Part shown: positions 9,198-18,820 of the stretch, piece after piece
How positions within the stretch are numbered: position 1 is the stretch's first letter
Layout of the letters: every line of letters starts with the position of its first letter
NCBI RefSeq assembly: GCF_015477355.1
Contig: NZ_JADLRJ010000003.1
Location: 496,001-560,000, forward strand
Source: Nocardia blacklockiae
GTDB taxonomy: Bacteria; Actinomycetota; Actinomycetes; Mycobacteriales; Mycobacteriaceae
Direction: 5' to 3'
Length of the DNA: 64,000 nt
Program-made: the position numbers and the translations under genes
The notes under the pieces: model-generated
What the model was told of the DNA's origin: nothing
The model's database searches: none
The model's input: only the letters and a program-made list of their open reading frames with translations

Positions 9198-9614
9198 GTG
9201 ACTGAGCAGACGTTGGTACTCATCAAGCCCGACGGTGTTTCTCGGGGGCTGATCGGTGAGGTCATCACCCGCATCGAGCGCAAGGGGTTGAAGATCGCGG
9301 CGCTGGAGCTGAAGCAGGTCTCCGAGGAGCTCGCGGGGGCCCATTACGCCGAGCATGCCGAGAAGTCGTTCTACGGTTCGCTGATCGAGTTCATCACTTC
9401 CGGACCCGTGGTGGCCGCGGTCCTGGAGGGTCCGCGGGCGATCGCCGCCTTCCGGCAGATCGCGGGCGGCACCGATCCGGTGGAGAAGGCCGTGCCGGGC
9501 AGCATCCGTGGTGATTTCGCTCTCGAGACCCAGTTCAACCTCGTCCACGGGTCCGACTCGCCCGAGTCCGCCAAGCGCGAGATCGCGCTCTGGTTCCCCG
9601 AACTGCCCCAGTAG
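9198..9614 (+). CDS. ndk: Nucleoside diphosphate kinase
   Basis: A 138-residue enzyme that transfers the gamma phosphate of ATP to other nucleoside diphosphates through a phosphohistidine. LVLIKPDGV at residues 6-14 is the start of the fold and carries the conserved lysine. The active-site histidine is in [16 protein letters not shown] near residue 117, and GSIRGDF supplies the conserved arginine. The length is that of a canonical Ndk. The GTG at 9198 gives the standard N-terminus; the frame stays open upstream but runs through the long hairpin. A divergent Ndk-like paralogue lies at 28220-29128. Confidence 0.97.
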   Translation: MTEQTLVLIKPDGVSRGLIGEVITRIERKGLKIAALELKQVSEELAGAHYAEHAEKSFYGSLIEFITSGPVVAAVLEGPRAIAAFRQIAGGTDPVEKAVPGSIRGDFALETQFNLVHGSDSPESAKREIALWFPELPQ

Positions 9615-10075
9615 GTCCGCCCCGAACACCGTGTCCGGGGCCGTCGCGCCGCCGCGATCGATCGGGGTTCGCGACGCCCGCGAGCCCCCGCGGAAGGACA
9701 TCGATGGCGAATGTCCGGCGCACGGTGTGGGATACTGGCAATGGATGTGATCGACGCCCGCCGTTTGCGGTAGGTGGCGAGAGCACCCGATGGCACTGCG
9801 GTTCGACGCCGATCATCGCTGCCCACGGACGGTTACCAAGACTCGGCCGTCCGGCCGGCACGCTGGATGAGCGCTCGAATCCCGGTGTCGAAGCCAACAG
9901 CCAGGCGCCGCGTGACCAGTTAGCCGACCGACGAACGACAAGGTGATAACGGGCACGCGGGGCGAGACCACAGGACCTCGCGCCCCCGCGGTGTGAGGCG
10001 AACGGACAGTGCCCCCGCGTCGGCCGCGTCACTCCCCGTATGGGAGGGACGCGCCCGGGGGCCCGAGGAGATTTC
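9615..10075 (+). promoter_or_regulatory. Long structured leader region of rne
   Basis: There is no convincing gene in these 461 bp. The last part folds strongly. GCCCCCG (10011-10017) pairs with CGGGGGC (10056-10062); inside it GCGTC (10026-10030) pairs with GACGC (10048-10052) and CTCCC (10032-10036) with GGGAG (10042-10046). The stacked hairpin ends 3 nt before the ribosome binding site GAGGAG (10065-10070). A smaller hairpin is formed by GCGAG and CTCGC at about 9963-9982. RNase E mRNA leaders are autoregulatory in enterobacteria and long in mycobacteria, so feedback control here is a reasonable inference. I could not place the promoter. Confidence 0.5.
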
Positions 10076-13000
10076 GTGGCCGATCAAGAGCCGCAGGAAA
10101 CGTCGCAAGGTAAAGGTGAACCCGCTTCGAACGAGGCGGCCGGGGCAGGGGAGGCGGCGCAGTTGCCCGAACGTATCCGGGTCCATGCGCTGGCGAAGCT
10201 GCTGGGAACCACCAGCAAACGCATTCTGGCCCACCTGACCGAACTCGGCGCCGAGGCCCGCAGCGCGCAGTCCAGCCTGGACCGCACGGTGGCGGAGTCG
10301 GTGCGGGACACGCTCGCCCCCGAGGCGTCGGAGCCGAGTTCCGCCGAGCCGGCCGAGACCGCCGCGCCTGCCGATACCGCGGAGCCTCCCGCCGCCGAGC
10401 CCGAGGGCACGCCGGCCGCGGCATCCGTCGGCGCGACGGAGACCAACGGCGTCGCCGGTGCGGTCGCGTCGACCGACACCGCGTCGGCGAGTTCTGCCGC
10501 GAAGTCGGCCGAGCCCGCCACGGTGTCCGCCGCCGGAAGCTCCGGACCGGTGACCCCGGACCGCCCGGTGCGGCAGTCCTTGTTCACCAGCCCTTTCCAT
10601 GCCCCCGCGCCGCCGGCCCCCGAGCCGGTGGCGTTCGAGCCGCCCGCCGTGGTGGCCGCCCCGCTGTTCCTCCCGCCCGACGCCACCGCCGCCCAGGAGA
10701 TGCGGCGTAAGCTGCGCGCCGAGCGGCACACTCCGCCGGAGGAGGAAAACAAGGCCGCTCCGATCGAGGAGCCCGCGCCCGCCCCGCCCGCCGACGAACC
10801 GCCGCGCGAACCGGCCGCACCGCGGGGCGAGGAGCCCGACGCGGACACCGACACCGACGACACCGACAACTCGTGGGACGAGGACCAGTCCCACGACGAC
10901 GGTGAGGACGGCAACCGCTCGCGCCGCCGTCGCCGGGGCCGTCGCGGTCGCGGTCGCGGACGCGGCGAACAGCACGGCGACCAGGACTCCGACGACGCCG
11001 AGGACACCGAGCAGGGTGCCGAGGCCGAGACCGACGACGAGGAATCGGCCGAGAACGGCTCCGACGAGAACGACGCCGTGCCGGAGGGTTCCAGCCGCCG
11101 TCGCCGTCGCCGTCGGCGCCGCAAGTCCGGCGAGGACGCCGAGGCCGAGCCGAGCGAGGACGATCCACCGAACACCGTCGTGCACGAGCGCGAGCCGCGC
11201 AACAAGCGCCGCGGCTCCGGCGACGAGGTGCAGGGCATCAGCGGCTCCACCCGGCTCGAGGCCAAGCGCCAGCGCCGCCGCGACGGGCGCGAGGCCGGAC
11301 GCCGCCGCCCGCCGATCCTGACCGAGTCGGAGTTCCTGGCCCGCCGCGAGGCGGTGGACCGGGTGATGGTCGTGCGGGAGAAGACCTTCGCCGAGCATCC
11401 GGCCGCCACCGTGCAGGTCGCGGTGCTCGAGGACAACATCCTCGTCGAGCACTTCGTGACCAGCAGCGGCCAGGCGTCCATGGTCGGCAACGTGTACCTG
11501 GGCAAGGTGCAGAACGTGCTGCCGAGCATGGAGGCGGCGTTCGTCGACATCGGCCGCGGCCGCAACGGCGTGCTCTACGCCGGCGAGGTGAACTGGGAGG
11601 CCGCCGGGCTCGGCGGCAAGGAGCGCAAGATCGAGCAGGCGCTCAAGCCCGGCGACACCGTACTGGTGCAGGTCTCCAAGGACCCGGTGGGGCACAAGGG
11701 CGCACGGCTCACCACGCAGATCTCGCTGGCCGGACGGTTCCTGGTCTACGTGCCGGGCGGTTCGTCCACCGGCATCAGCCGCAAGCTGCCCGACACCGAG
11801 CGCAAGCGGCTCAAGGAGATCCTGCGCGACATCGTGCCGCAGGACGCCGGGGTCATCATCCGCACCGCCTCCGAGGGCGTCAGCGAGACCGAACTGGCCC
11901 GCGACGTGGAGCGGCTGCAGGCCACCTGGAAGACCATCGAGGACCAGTCGAAGAACGGCTCCGGCGCGCCGAAGACGCTCTACGAGGAGCCGGACCTGCT
12001 GGTCAAGGTGATTCGCGACCTGTTCAACGAGGACTTCTCCAAGCTGGTCATCGAGGGCGACCGGTCCTGGACCACGGTCGAGAACTACATCCGCACGGTG
12101 GCGCCGGACCTGCTGGCCCGGGTCGAGCGGCACGAGAACACGGGCGTCGACGTCTTCGGCAGCTTCCGCATCGACGAGCAGCTGGCCAAGGCCCTCGACC
12201 GCAAGGTGTGGCTGCCCTCGGGCGGCACCCTGGTGATCGACCGCACCGAGGCCATGACGGTCATCGACGTCAACACCGGCAAGTTCACCGGCGCCGGCGG
12301 CAGCAACCTGGAAGAGACGGTCACCCGCAACAACCTGGAGGCGGCCGAGGAGATCGTGCGGCAGATGCGGCTGCGCGACATCGGCGGCATGATCGTCGTC
12401 GACTTCATCGACATGGTGCTCGAGTCCAACCGGGATCTGGTGCTGCGCCGCCTGACCGAGGCGCTGGGCCGCGACCGCACCCGCCACCAGGTGTCGGAGG
12501 TGACGTCGCTGGGGCTGGTGCAGATGACCCGCAAGAAGCTGGGCACCGGGCTGGTCGAGGCGTTCTCCACCACCTGCGAGCACTGCCACGGACGCGGCAT
12601 CCTGGTGCACAACTACCCGGTGGAGACCCCGCCGGTCGAGGAGGGCGCCGGCCGTCGCGAGGGCCGTCGCCGTCGCAAGGACAAGACCCCCGCGCCTGCC
12701 CCGGCCCCGGCGACGAACGGCACCGCGCCCGTCGAGGACCACTCGGAGGAGGACGCGGCCGTCAAGCGGGCGCATCCGGTGGCGTTGGCGATGGCCGCGC
12801 ACCAGGCCGAGGAGGCCGCCTCGGTGGCGACCGCCGAGGCCGAGGTGGCCGTGGCGGCGGCGGAGGCCGTGCAGCAAGCCGCCGAGGCGGACCTCGCCGA
12901 CGTGAGTTCCGCTGCGGCACAACAGGTTACGGAGCCCGACACCCGTAGTGGGTCGGACCGTGAATCCGAGGGCACGCCGGGTCGCACGCGTCGGCGGGCG

Positions 13001-13696
13001 CGTCGCGGCAGCCGGTCGAGCCGGGCCGAGGCCTTGGCCGAATCGCGGAACGCGGAGGCCGCGGGTACGTCCGAGGCGGCCGATACGTCTGAGGCGGGTG
13101 CGGATTCGCGCGATGCCGGTACCTCCGAGTCGCGGAGTAGTGCGGCGGCCGGGACTCCCGAGGTGGCCGCGGAGCCGCGCGGTGCCGAAAGTTCCGGGGC
13201 TGTGACGGAGTCGCGCGGTGCTGAGCGTTCCGGGGCGGCGGCGGAGTCGGGTGCCGAAGCCGGTACCTCCGAGGCTGTTGCCGCTGCCGCGCCCGAGGTT
13301 GTGTCGGGTGGGGCCGCCGAAGCGCTTGCTACGGGCGAGGCTGCCGATTCCTCGGTCACATCCGAGACCGAGCCGGAGGCGGCTTCCGAGGCCGAGACCG
13401 GGACCGCGGCAGCCGCCGCTTCCGAGACCGCGGCGGAGACCGGTGCCGCACCGGCGGGTACGGCACCGGCCGCGCAGGCGAGCCCCGAGACCGGGCGGCG
13501 ACGTCGCCGGGTGGCTCGCACCACCGCGGCACCTGGGACCGACAGCCAGGGTGCGGTGTTCGTGCTGTCCAGCGCGGAGCAGGAGGCCCCGGCCGTCGAT
13601 TTCACCGACATCCCAGCGGCGCCGGTGGAACCCCGCAGCCGTCCGCGCCGACGGTCCGCCGGCCGGGCCGCGGGCGCGCCGGAACAGCCGAGCTGA
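10076..13696 (+). CDS. rne: Ribonuclease E/G
   Basis: A 1206-residue endoribonuclease that starts mRNA decay and processes rRNA and tRNA precursors. An IF2-N-like helical module (RIRVHALAKLLGTTSKRILA) is at residues about 32-75. A long acidic and alanine-rich disordered segment with three arginine blocks runs to about 420. The S1 domain follows (about 465-510, GNVYLGKVQNVLPSMEAAFV). The catalytic aspartates lie in DRTEAMTVIDVNTG (about 721) and MIVVDFIDM (about 775), and the zinc-link CEHC is near 834. The C-terminal 350 residues are low-complexity Ala/Ser/Glu/Thr with another arginine patch. This is the mycobacterial plan, catalytic core flanked by scaffold arms. The GTG at 10076 has GAGGAG 5 nt upstream. 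Confidence 0.96.
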   Translation: MADQEPQETSQGKGEPASNEAAGAGEAAQLPERIRVHALAKLLGTTSKRILAHLTELGAEARSAQSSLDRTVAESVRDTLAPEASEPSSAEPAETAAPADTAEPPAAEPEGTPAAASVGATETNGVAGAVASTDTASASSAAKSAEPATVSAAGSSGPVTPDRPVRQSLFTSPFHAPAPPAPEPVAFEPPAVVAAPLFLPPDATAAQEMRRKLRAERHTPPEEENKAAPIEEPAPAPPADEPPREPAAPRGEEPDADTDTDDTDNSWDEDQSHDDGEDGNRSRRRRRGRRGRGRGRGEQHGDQDSDDAEDTEQGAEAETDDEESAENGSDENDAVPEGSSRRRRRRRRRKSGEDAEAEPSEDDPPNTVVHEREPRNKRRGSGDEVQGISGSTRLEAKRQRRRDGREAGRRRPPILTESEFLARREAVDRVMVVREKTFAEHPAATVQVAVLEDNILVEHFVTSSGQASMVGNVYLGKVQNVLPSMEAAFVDIGRGRNGVLYAGEVNWEAAGLGGKERKIEQALKPGDTVLVQVSKDPVGHKGARLTTQISLAGRFLVYVPGGSSTGISRKLPDTERKRLKEILRDIVPQDAGVIIRTASEGVSETELARDVERLQATWKTIEDQSKNGSGAPKTLYEEPDLLVKVIRDLFNEDFSKLVIEGDRSWTTVENYIRTVAPDLLARVERHENTGVDVFGSFRIDEQLAKALDRKVWLPSGGTLVIDRTEAMTVIDVNTGKFTGAGGSNLEETVTRNNLEAAEEIVRQMRLRDIGGMIVVDFIDMVLESNRDLVLRRLTEALGRDRTRHQVSEVTSLGLVQMTRKKLGTGLVEAFSTTCEHCHGRGILVHNYPVETPPVEEGAGRREGRRRRKDKTPAPAPAPATNGTAPVEDHSEEDAAVKRAHPVALAMAAHQAEEAASVATAEAEVAVAAAEAVQQAAEADLADVSSAAAQQVTEPDTRSGSDRESEGTPGRTRRRARRGSRSSRAEALAESRNAEAAGTSEAADTSEAGADSRDAGTSESRSSAAAGTPEVAAEPRGAESSGAVTESRGAERSGAAAESGAEAGTSEAVAAAAPEVVSGGAAEALATGEAADSSVTSETEPEAASEAETGTAAAAASETAAETGAAPAGTAPAAQASPETGRRRRRVARTTAAPGTDSQGAVFVLSSAEQEAPAVDFTDIPAAPVEPRSRPRRRSAGRAAGAPEQPS

Positions 13697-13705
13697 GAGT
13701 AGGAC

Positions 13706-13744
13706 CGCCGACGGCCCGCACCGATCCGGTGCGGGCCGTCGGCG
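13706..13744 (+). terminator. rne terminator hairpin
   Basis: Two 18-base arms (13706-13723 and 13727-13744) are perfectly complementary around the loop ATC, beginning 9 nt after the rne stop codon. It is very GC-rich and is followed by only two T residues, as is common for actinobacterial terminators without a U-tract. Confidence 0.8.
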
Positions 13745-13787
13745 TTCGCGTGGCGGGCCGTCGGCGTGCGGCCCCCGTCACCCCGGT

Positions 13788-13817
13788 TTGGTCGGGCGGG
13801 TTCCCGTCCTGTAATCT
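13788..13817 (+). promoter_or_regulatory. Promoter of rplU-rpmA
   Basis: TTGGTC (13788-13793), an 18-nt spacer and TAATCT (13812-13817) form a promoter-like pair 190 bp upstream of rplU. The -10 box is strong and the -35 box modest. The start would be near 13824, giving a leader of about 180 nt. Confidence 0.5.
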
Positions 13818-13833
13818 TGGCCAGTCGCTGCTC

Positions 13834-13859
13834 GGTGACAGCAATCGTGCTGTGTCACC
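13834..13859 (+). promoter_or_regulatory. Hairpin in the rplU leader
   Basis: GGTGACAGCA (13834-13843) pairs with TGCT and GTCACC (13848-13859) across a 4-nt loop, with a 2-nt GT bulge on the 3' side. It lies about 10 nt inside the predicted leader transcript. Ribosomal protein leaders are often sites of autogenous control; that role here is inference. Confidence 0.4.
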
Positions 13860-14003
13860 TCGACCGCTGTGGCGCTCCCCGGAGTGCAGGCGCTGACGCA
13901 GCGTGATTACCAGACCAGACGTACGGCGGTCTCCGGTTGTCGACCGGGAGTCGCCGCATGAGCAAAGTGCCGAGCACTAGTAGAGGAAGAGGGTAGCCGA
14001 CCG

Positions 14004-14315
14004 ATGGCAACGTACGCGATCGTCAAGACCGGCGGAAAGCAGTACAAGGTCGCGGTCGGTGACCTGGTGAAGGTCGAGAAGATCGAGGGTGAGCCGGGCG
14101 CCGCGGTGTCGCTGGCGCCGGTGCTGGTCGTCAACGGCTCCGAGCTGACCACCGATGCGGACAAGCTGGCCAAGGTGTCGGTGTCCGCCGAGGTCGTCGA
14201 GCAGACCAAGGGCCCGAAGATCCGCATCCACAAGTTCAAGAACAAGACCGGCTACCACAAGCGTCAGGGCCACCGTCAGAAGCTGACGGTCCTGAAGGTC
14301 ACCGGCATCAAGTAA
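14004..14315 (+). CDS. rplU: 50S ribosomal protein L21
   Basis: A 103-residue ribosomal protein of standard length. It begins [20 protein letters not shown], and the C-terminal signature [20 protein letters not shown] is the classic L21 motif that contacts 23S rRNA. It assembles into the large subunit next to L20. The sequence GAGGAAGAGGG lies 12-20 nt upstream of the ATG. rpmA follows after 42 nt, the near-universal L21-L27 pair. Confidence 0.98.
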   Translation: MATYAIVKTGGKQYKVAVGDLVKVEKIEGEPGAAVSLAPVLVVNGSELTTDADKLAKVSVSAEVVEQTKGPKIRIHKFKNKTGYHKRQGHRQKLTVLKVTGIK

Positions 14316-14357
14316 GCGACTACGGGGTTCGCCCCAAGTACGAGGAGTTCAACAACC

Positions 14358-14624
14358 ATGGCACATAAGAAGGGTGCGTCCAGCTCTCGTAACGGTCGCG
14401 ACTCGAATGCCCAGCGGCTCGGCGTGAAGCGCTTCGGCGGCCAGACCGTCAAGGCCGGCGAGATCCTGGTCCGGCAGCGCGGCACGCACTTCCACCCGGG
14501 CGTGAACGTCGGCCGTGGCGGCGACGACACGCTGTTCGCCCTCGAGGCGGGCGCGGTGAAGTTCGGCACCAAGCGTGGCCGCAAGACCGTCAACATCGTG
14601 GTCCCGGAGCCGGCGCAGGCCTGA
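14358..14624 (+). CDS. rpmA: 50S ribosomal protein L27
   Basis: An 88-residue L27. It begins [20 protein letters not shown], whose flexible basic N-terminus reaches into the peptidyl-transferase centre in known ribosomes. It continues with the L27 signature [20 protein letters not shown]. No N-terminal prosequence needing cleavage (as in Firmicutes) is present. GAGGAG lies 10-15 nt upstream of the start. It is co-transcribed with rplU and ends at a terminator. Confidence 0.98.
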   Translation: MAHKKGASSSRNGRDSNAQRLGVKRFGGQTVKAGEILVRQRGTHFHPGVNVGRGGDDTLFALEAGAVKFGTKRGRKTVNIVVPEPAQA

Positions 14625-14656
14625 GCCGCGCGGAGCCTTTCCACCACACTTCGAAG

Positions 14657-14695
14657 CGGGTCAGGGTGACAAACACCCTGGCCCGTTTTCTGTTT
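14657..14695 (+). terminator. Intrinsic terminator of rplU-rpmA
   Basis: CGGGTCAGGGTG (14657-14668) and CACCCTGGCCCG (14674-14685) form a 12-bp stem with one T-G wobble and loop ACAAA, followed by TTTTCTGTTT. This is one of the few classical stem-plus-U-tract terminators in the window. It lies 35 bp before obgE, so obgE depends on read-through or a promoter within this gap. Confidence 0.85.
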
Positions 14696-14730
14696 GCAGC
14701 CGACCATTCGAGAAGGAGGATGATCAAGGC

Positions 14731-16191
14731 ATGTCCAAGTTCATCGATCGCGTCGTGCTGCATGTGCGCGCCGGTAAAGGCGGGCACGGGTGCGCTTCGG
14801 TGCATCGGGAGAAGTTCAAGCCGCTGGGCGGGCCCGACGGCGGGGACGGGGGCAACGGCGGGGACGTGATCCTCGAGGTCGATCCCAACGTGCACACCCT
14901 GCTGGACTTCCACTTCCACCCGCACGCCAAGGCGGGCAACGGCAAGCCCGGCGAGGGCGGCAACCGCAACGGCAAGCAGGGCGGCGAGCTGCTGCTGAAG
15001 GTTCCGGACGGCACGGTCGTCATCGGACCCGACGGCGACGTTCTGGCGGACCTGGTCGGCGCCGGCACCCGGTTCGTGGCGGCCCGTGGCGGCCGTGGCG
15101 GGCTCGGCAACGCGGCGCTGGTGTCGCGGGCGCGCAAGGCGCCCGGCTTCGCGCTGCTCGGCGAAGAGGGCGAGGAGCGCGATCTCGTCCTCGAACTGAA
15201 GTCGGTCGCCGATGTCGGGCTGGTCGGGTTCCCGTCGGCCGGGAAATCGTCGCTGGTGTCGGTGCTGTCCGCCGCCAAGCCGAAGATCGCCGACTACCCC
15301 TTCACCACGCTGGTGCCGAATCTGGGCGTGGTGTCCAGCGGTGACACCACGTTCACCATCGCCGACGTGCCCGGCCTGATCCCCGGCGCGAGCGAGGGCC
15401 GCGGCCTGGGCCTGGACTTTCTGCGGCACCTCGAGCGCTGCGCGGTGCTGGCCCACGTGGTGGACTGCGCGACCCTCGAGCCCGGCCGCGACCCGATCTC
15501 CGACGTGGACGCCCTGGAGGCGGAGCTGGCCGCGTATCAGCCCGCGCTGCAGGCCGACGCGAGTCTCGGCGACCTCGCGGACCGGCCGCGCGTGGTGATC
15601 CTCAACAAGGTCGACATCCCCGACGCCGAGGAATTGGCCGAAATGGTCACGCCCGAGTTCGCCGCGCGCGGCTGGCCGGTCTTCCGGATCTCCGCGGTGA
15701 GCCGGGAAGGCTTGCGGCCGTTGACGTTCGCGCTGGCCGAGCTGGTTCGCGAGTACCGCGAGGCGCATCCGAAGGCGGCGCCCAAGCGCCCGGTCATCCG
15801 GCCGGTGGTGCGCGGCGAGAGCGGCTTCTCGGTGACCGTCGACCCCGAGGTCGAGGGCGGTTTCATCGTGCGCGGCGAGCGTCCGGAGCGCTGGGTGCGC
15901 CAGACCCAGTTCGACAACGACGAGGCCGTCGGCTACCTGGCCGACCGCCTGGCCCGCCTCGGCGTGGAGGCGGAGCTGGAGCGGCTGGGCGCGCAGCCCG
16001 GCGCGCCGGTCACCATCGGCGACATCAGCTTCGACTGGGAACCGCAGATCTCCGCCGGCGTGGATCTGGTGATGACCGGCCGCGGCACCGATCCCCGGCT
16101 CGATCAGACCGATCGCATCTCGGCGGCCGAGCGCAAGCACGCCTCCCGGGTGCGCCGCGGGCTGGTCTCGGAGGACGAGGACGGCCAGTGA
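14731..16191 (+). CDS. obgE: Obg-family GTPase
   Basis: A 486-residue essential GTPase involved in 50S assembly and stress signalling. The glycine-rich Obg fold comes first ([20 protein letters not shown], then runs of [10 protein letters not shown]). The G domain carries G1 GFPSAGKSS near residue 165, G2 around [11 protein letters not shown]3 [12 protein letters not shown] near 211 and G4 NKVD near 291. The OCT domain follows (about 345-430), and a short charged tail is typical of actinobacteria. The ATG at 14731 is preceded by GGAGG 11 nt upstream. It lies in the usual rplU-rpmA-obgE-proB order. Confidence 0.97.
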   Translation: MSKFIDRVVLHVRAGKGGHGCASVHREKFKPLGGPDGGDGGNGGDVILEVDPNVHTLLDFHFHPHAKAGNGKPGEGGNRNGKQGGELLLKVPDGTVVIGPDGDVLADLVGAGTRFVAARGGRGGLGNAALVSRARKAPGFALLGEEGEERDLVLELKSVADVGLVGFPSAGKSSLVSVLSAAKPKIADYPFTTLVPNLGVVSSGDTTFTIADVPGLIPGASEGRGLGLDFLRHLERCAVLAHVVDCATLEPGRDPISDVDALEAELAAYQPALQADASLGDLADRPRVVILNKVDIPDAEELAEMVTPEFAARGWPVFRISAVSREGLRPLTFALAELVREYREAHPKAAPKRPVIRPVVRGESGFSVTVDPEVEGGFIVRGERPERWVRQTQFDNDEAVGYLADRLARLGVEAELERLGAQPGAPVTIGDISFDWEPQISAGVDLVMTGRGTDPRLDQTDRISAAERKHASRVRRGLVSEDEDGQ

Positions 16192-16248
16192 GGTCGCCGA
16201 ACGGTGCCGCGGCGCAACGATGTTCGGTGTTGTGGAGTGAGTTCTGTT

Positions 16249-17376
16249 ATGACGCAGGTTGATTCGGGTCGGGAGATCAGCGCGGCACGCAAGGCGGTCG
16301 CGACGGCGCGCAGCGTGGTGGTGAAGATCGGGTCGTCGGCGCTGACCAGCCTGGAGGGCGGCCTGGACACCGCGCGGCTGGACAAGCTGGCCGACGCGGT
16401 CGAGGCGCGGATGCGGGCCGGGTCCGATGTCGTCGTGGTGTCCTCCGGTGCCATCGGCGCGGGTATCGCACCGCTCAAATTGTCTTCGCGGCCAAGGGAT
16501 CTGGCGACCAAGCAGGCGGCGGCGAGCGTCGGTCAGCTGGCCTTGGCACACGCCTGGGGCACGTCGTTCGCGCGGTACGGGCGGACCGTCGGCCAGGTGC
16601 TGCTGACCGCCGGGGACTTCTCCCGCCGCGAGCACCACCGCAACGCCCAGCGCACCCTGGACCGGCTGCGCTCGCTGCACGCGATCGCGGTGGTCAACGA
16701 GAACGACACCATCGCCACCGAGGAGATCCGCTTCGGCGACAACGATCGGCTGGCGGCCCTGGTCGCGCATCTGGTCGGCGCGGACGCGCTGGTGCTGCTG
16801 TCGGATGTGGACGGTCTCTACGACGGCGACCCGCGCAAGGGGGACGCGAACTTCATCCCGGAGGTGCGCAGCAGCGCCGACCTGGACGGCGTGATCGCCG
16901 GCAGCGGCGGCGCGCTGGGCACCGGCGGCATGGCGTCCAAGCTGTCGGCGGCCCGCCTCGCCGCCGACGCCGGGGTGCCGGTTCTGCTCGCGGCCGCCGC
17001 CGAGGCCGACGCCGCCCTCACCGGCGCGTCGGTCGGCACCGCCTTCGCCGCCCGCCCGGTCCGGTTGTCCGCCCGCAAGTTCTGGGTCCGGCACGCCGCC
17101 GACAGCCACGGCGCGGTGCTGCTCGACGAGGGCGCGGTGCAGGCCGTCGCGCAGTGCCGCCGCTCCCTGCTGGCCGCCGGCATCACCGGCGTCCGCGGCC
17201 GTTTCCACGGCGGCGACGTCGTCGACCTGGTCGCCCCCGACGGCCGCGTGGTGGCCCGCGGCGTCGTCGAATACGACAGCACCGAACTACAGACCATGGT
17301 CGGCCGCTCCACCACCGAACTCCCGGACGGCATGCAGCGCCCGGTCATCCACGCCGACGACTTGGTGAAGGTGTAG
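16249..17376 (+). CDS. proB: Glutamate 5-kinase
   Basis: A 375-residue enzyme that phosphorylates L-glutamate, the first step of proline synthesis. The amino-acid-kinase domain starts [13 protein letters not shown] and contains the substrate segments [21 protein letters not shown] and [14 protein letters not shown], then [17 protein letters not shown]-terminal PUA domain occupies about residues 285-375. The ATG at 16249 is chosen with GGAGTGAG about 9 nt upstream. It follows obgE by 57 nt. Confidence 0.97.
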   Translation: MTQVDSGREISAARKAVATARSVVVKIGSSALTSLEGGLDTARLDKLADAVEARMRAGSDVVVVSSGAIGAGIAPLKLSSRPRDLATKQAAASVGQLALAHAWGTSFARYGRTVGQVLLTAGDFSRREHHRNAQRTLDRLRSLHAIAVVNENDTIATEEIRFGDNDRLAALVAHLVGADALVLLSDVDGLYDGDPRKGDANFIPEVRSSADLDGVIAGSGGALGTGGMASKLSAARLAADAGVPVLLAAAAEADAALTGASVGTAFAARPVRLSARKFWVRHAADSHGAVLLDEGAVQAVAQCRRSLLAAGITGVRGRFHGGDVVDLVAPDGRVVARGVVEYDSTELQTMVGRSTTELPDGMQRPVIHADDLVKV

Positions 17377-17424
17377 CCGGTAGGACGGGTTGTCGCGGGG
17401 TGTGGCTCTTCTCTCACTGACGGT

Positions 17425-17562
17425 TCACGCGTCGCTCAGCCGCCGGAGGAGGGCCGCGTGGTCGACGGTGGTTTCGCGGGCCCACTCCAGAAGTTGTGCC
17501 GTCCGGGCGGTCTCGTCCTGCCGATTGTCGAGTTCTTCCCGCAGGCGTGCCGCATCGGTCAC
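17425..17562 (-). CDS. Small 45-residue helical protein in the ESX-like locus
   Basis: Not recognised. This short frame encodes 45 residues, highly charged and predicted helical (REELDNRQDETARTAQLLEW, then DHAALLRRLSDA). The GTG at 17562 has a good ribosome binding site, GAGGAG, 6 nt upstream (17569-17574), and an AT-rich TATAT stretch precedes it. It is the last gene of the minus-strand EspG/PPE-like module, starting 70 bp after the PPE-like stop. A heptad-like spacing of Leu and Trp residues suggests it packs against a helical partner. It is easily missed because of its size. Confidence 0.5.
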   Translation of the reverse strand: MTDAARLREELDNRQDETARTAQLLEWARETTVDHAALLRRLSDA

Positions 17563-17632
17563 CACATACTCCTCTGCCTGATATATGCCGTGGGCTCGGT
17601 CTGCTGGCGACCGATTCGGGTATCGAACCCGG

Positions 17633-18820
17633 TCAGCGGCTGGGTGGGCTGACTCCGGGCTGTTCGGGGGTGGTGGGGCTGGAGGTGTCGGGGATGGGGC
17701 CGGTGATGCCGGGCTGGCCTTCCTCGTCGGTGAGGGGTGGGCCGGGTTCCAGTGGGGGTGGTGGGGTGTGGGGTGGTGGCGCGGGTGCGGGGGCAGGCGG
17801 CGGAGGGGGCGGCGTGGGGGTGGATGGCTCGTGTGGGTGTGGAGTGGGTGTGGGGGTGGATGGCGCGGGTGGGGGTGCAGCGGGGGTGGATGGTGGTGCG
17901 GGAGTGTGTGATTCGGGGGATGCTGGCGCGGGGGCAGGTGTGGGTGGTGGCGTGGTGCCCGTCGGAGGTTGTGGTGACGGGGCGGGTGAGGGTGCCGGTT
18001 GGGTGGGTGGTGTTGTGGGCGTGGTGGTTTGAGGTTGCTGTGGGCTCGGCTGACCCGGGGACGGGGTGTCGGGTTGCGCCGGAGACGTGGGTGGTGTTGT
18101 GGGGGTGGAGGATTGGGGTTGCTGTGGCTCGGGTCGGCCGGGTGCGGGCGCATCGGGCTGTGGCCGGTCGGGGATCGGGGTGTGGTTGTTGGGCGGAAGT
18201 GTTTGGGGTGCAGGGGGATTCGTTGAATACGGGGATTCGGAACTGCCCCCGGGTAGGTCGGGAGGTGTGGGGAGGGCCGGGACTCCGGTGCCCGCCATGG
18301 TGTAGGCGGGTTTGTAGATCATGTTCATAGCCAGCAGCGCTTCTTGGCGCAGCGCCTCCTGCGCCAGGCGGGCGTCGAGGACGTGCGCGGCTTCCAGTGC
18401 CCGGGCGATCGCGCCGATCGGCCCCGAGTTTCCCGGCGGCACGACGGCCAGTTTCACCGCTTCGGCCGCCGCGGACAGCGCGCCCAGGCGCGCGCCCACC
18501 TCGCCCAGGATCGCGGCCAGCTCCTCGACGGACTGCGCGAGGCCGCGGGTGCAGTCGGCGGCGGCTTCGGCGGCAGCGCCCTCCCAGCCCGCGCCGCTCA
18601 TCATGCGGTCGACGTCGTTGCGAGTGAGCGGCATCGCGGTGGTCAGGGTGGCCGCCGCCTCCAGCCACACCGCCGAGGCCTGCAGGATCTCCGCGGCATC
18701 GATCTGCTGGGTGCCCTCGTGGATCTGCTCGTGCGGCAGCGACTCGAAGTGTTCCATCGCGCTGATGTACTCCGGGTCGGTGCTGCGCGGCTGCGGTCCG
18801 TACCGGAATTCGGCGGTCAT
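17633..18820 (-). CDS. PPE-like/WXG100-type protein with long proline-rich tail
   Basis: A 395-residue protein. The first 190 residues are helical and alanine-rich and contain AGWEGAAAEAAADC, a W-x-G turn between helices as in WXG100/PPE proteins that are exported by type VII secretion. The last 190 residues are an extreme Pro/Thr/Ser repeat (runs such as TPTTPPTSPAQPDTPSPGQP), probably extended and surface exposed. There is no signal peptide, consistent with type VII export. It overlaps the upstream gene by 4 nt, and EspG is encoded two genes upstream. Assignment to PPE proper is uncertain because the N-terminal PPE triplet is absent. Confidence 0.7.
   Translation of the reverse strand: MTAEFRYGPQPRSTDPEYISAMEHFESLPHEQIHEGTQQIDAAEILQASAVWLEAAATLTTAMPLTRNDVDRMMSGAGWEGAAAEAAADCTRGLAQSVEELAAILGEVGARLGALSAAAEAVKLAVVPPGNSGPIGAIARALEAAHVLDARLAQEALRQEALLAMNMIYKPAYTMAGTGVPALPTPPDLPGGSSESPYSTNPPAPQTLPPNNHTPIPDRPQPDAPAPGRPEPQQPQSSTPTTPPTSPAQPDTPSPGQPSPQQPQTTTPTTPPTQPAPSPAPSPQPPTGTTPPPTPAPAPASPESHTPAPPSTPAAPPPAPSTPTPTPHPHEPSTPTPPPPPPAPAPAPPPHTPPPPLEPGPPLTDEEGQPGITGPIPDTSSPTTPEQPGVSPPSR

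Noticed and set aside
9920-12922. A 1000-codon open frame on the minus strand opposite rne, and similar long antisense frames opposite valS, obgE and the acyl-AMP ligase gene.
   Set aside because: These are by-products of high third-position GC. Their products are Arg/His/Gly/Val-rich with no family motifs, while the plus-strand frames carry full enzyme signatures.
17605-17632. On the minus strand, a sequence like the 3' end of a tRNA: CCGGGTTCGATACCCGA followed by seven bases, G and CCA.
   Set aside because: No D-arm, anticodon arm or matching 5' acceptor strand lies upstream, the T-stem has a mismatch, and a match of this length is expected about once by chance in 64 kb.
17737-18330. Plus-strand frames through the proline-rich half of the PPE-like gene that give Gly/Val/Trp-rich products resembling PE-PGRS proteins.
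   Set aside because: They are the reverse complement of the Pro/Thr codon repeat. There is no PE domain, no good ribosome binding site, and the minus-strand frame has a coherent helical domain plus coupling to its neighbour.
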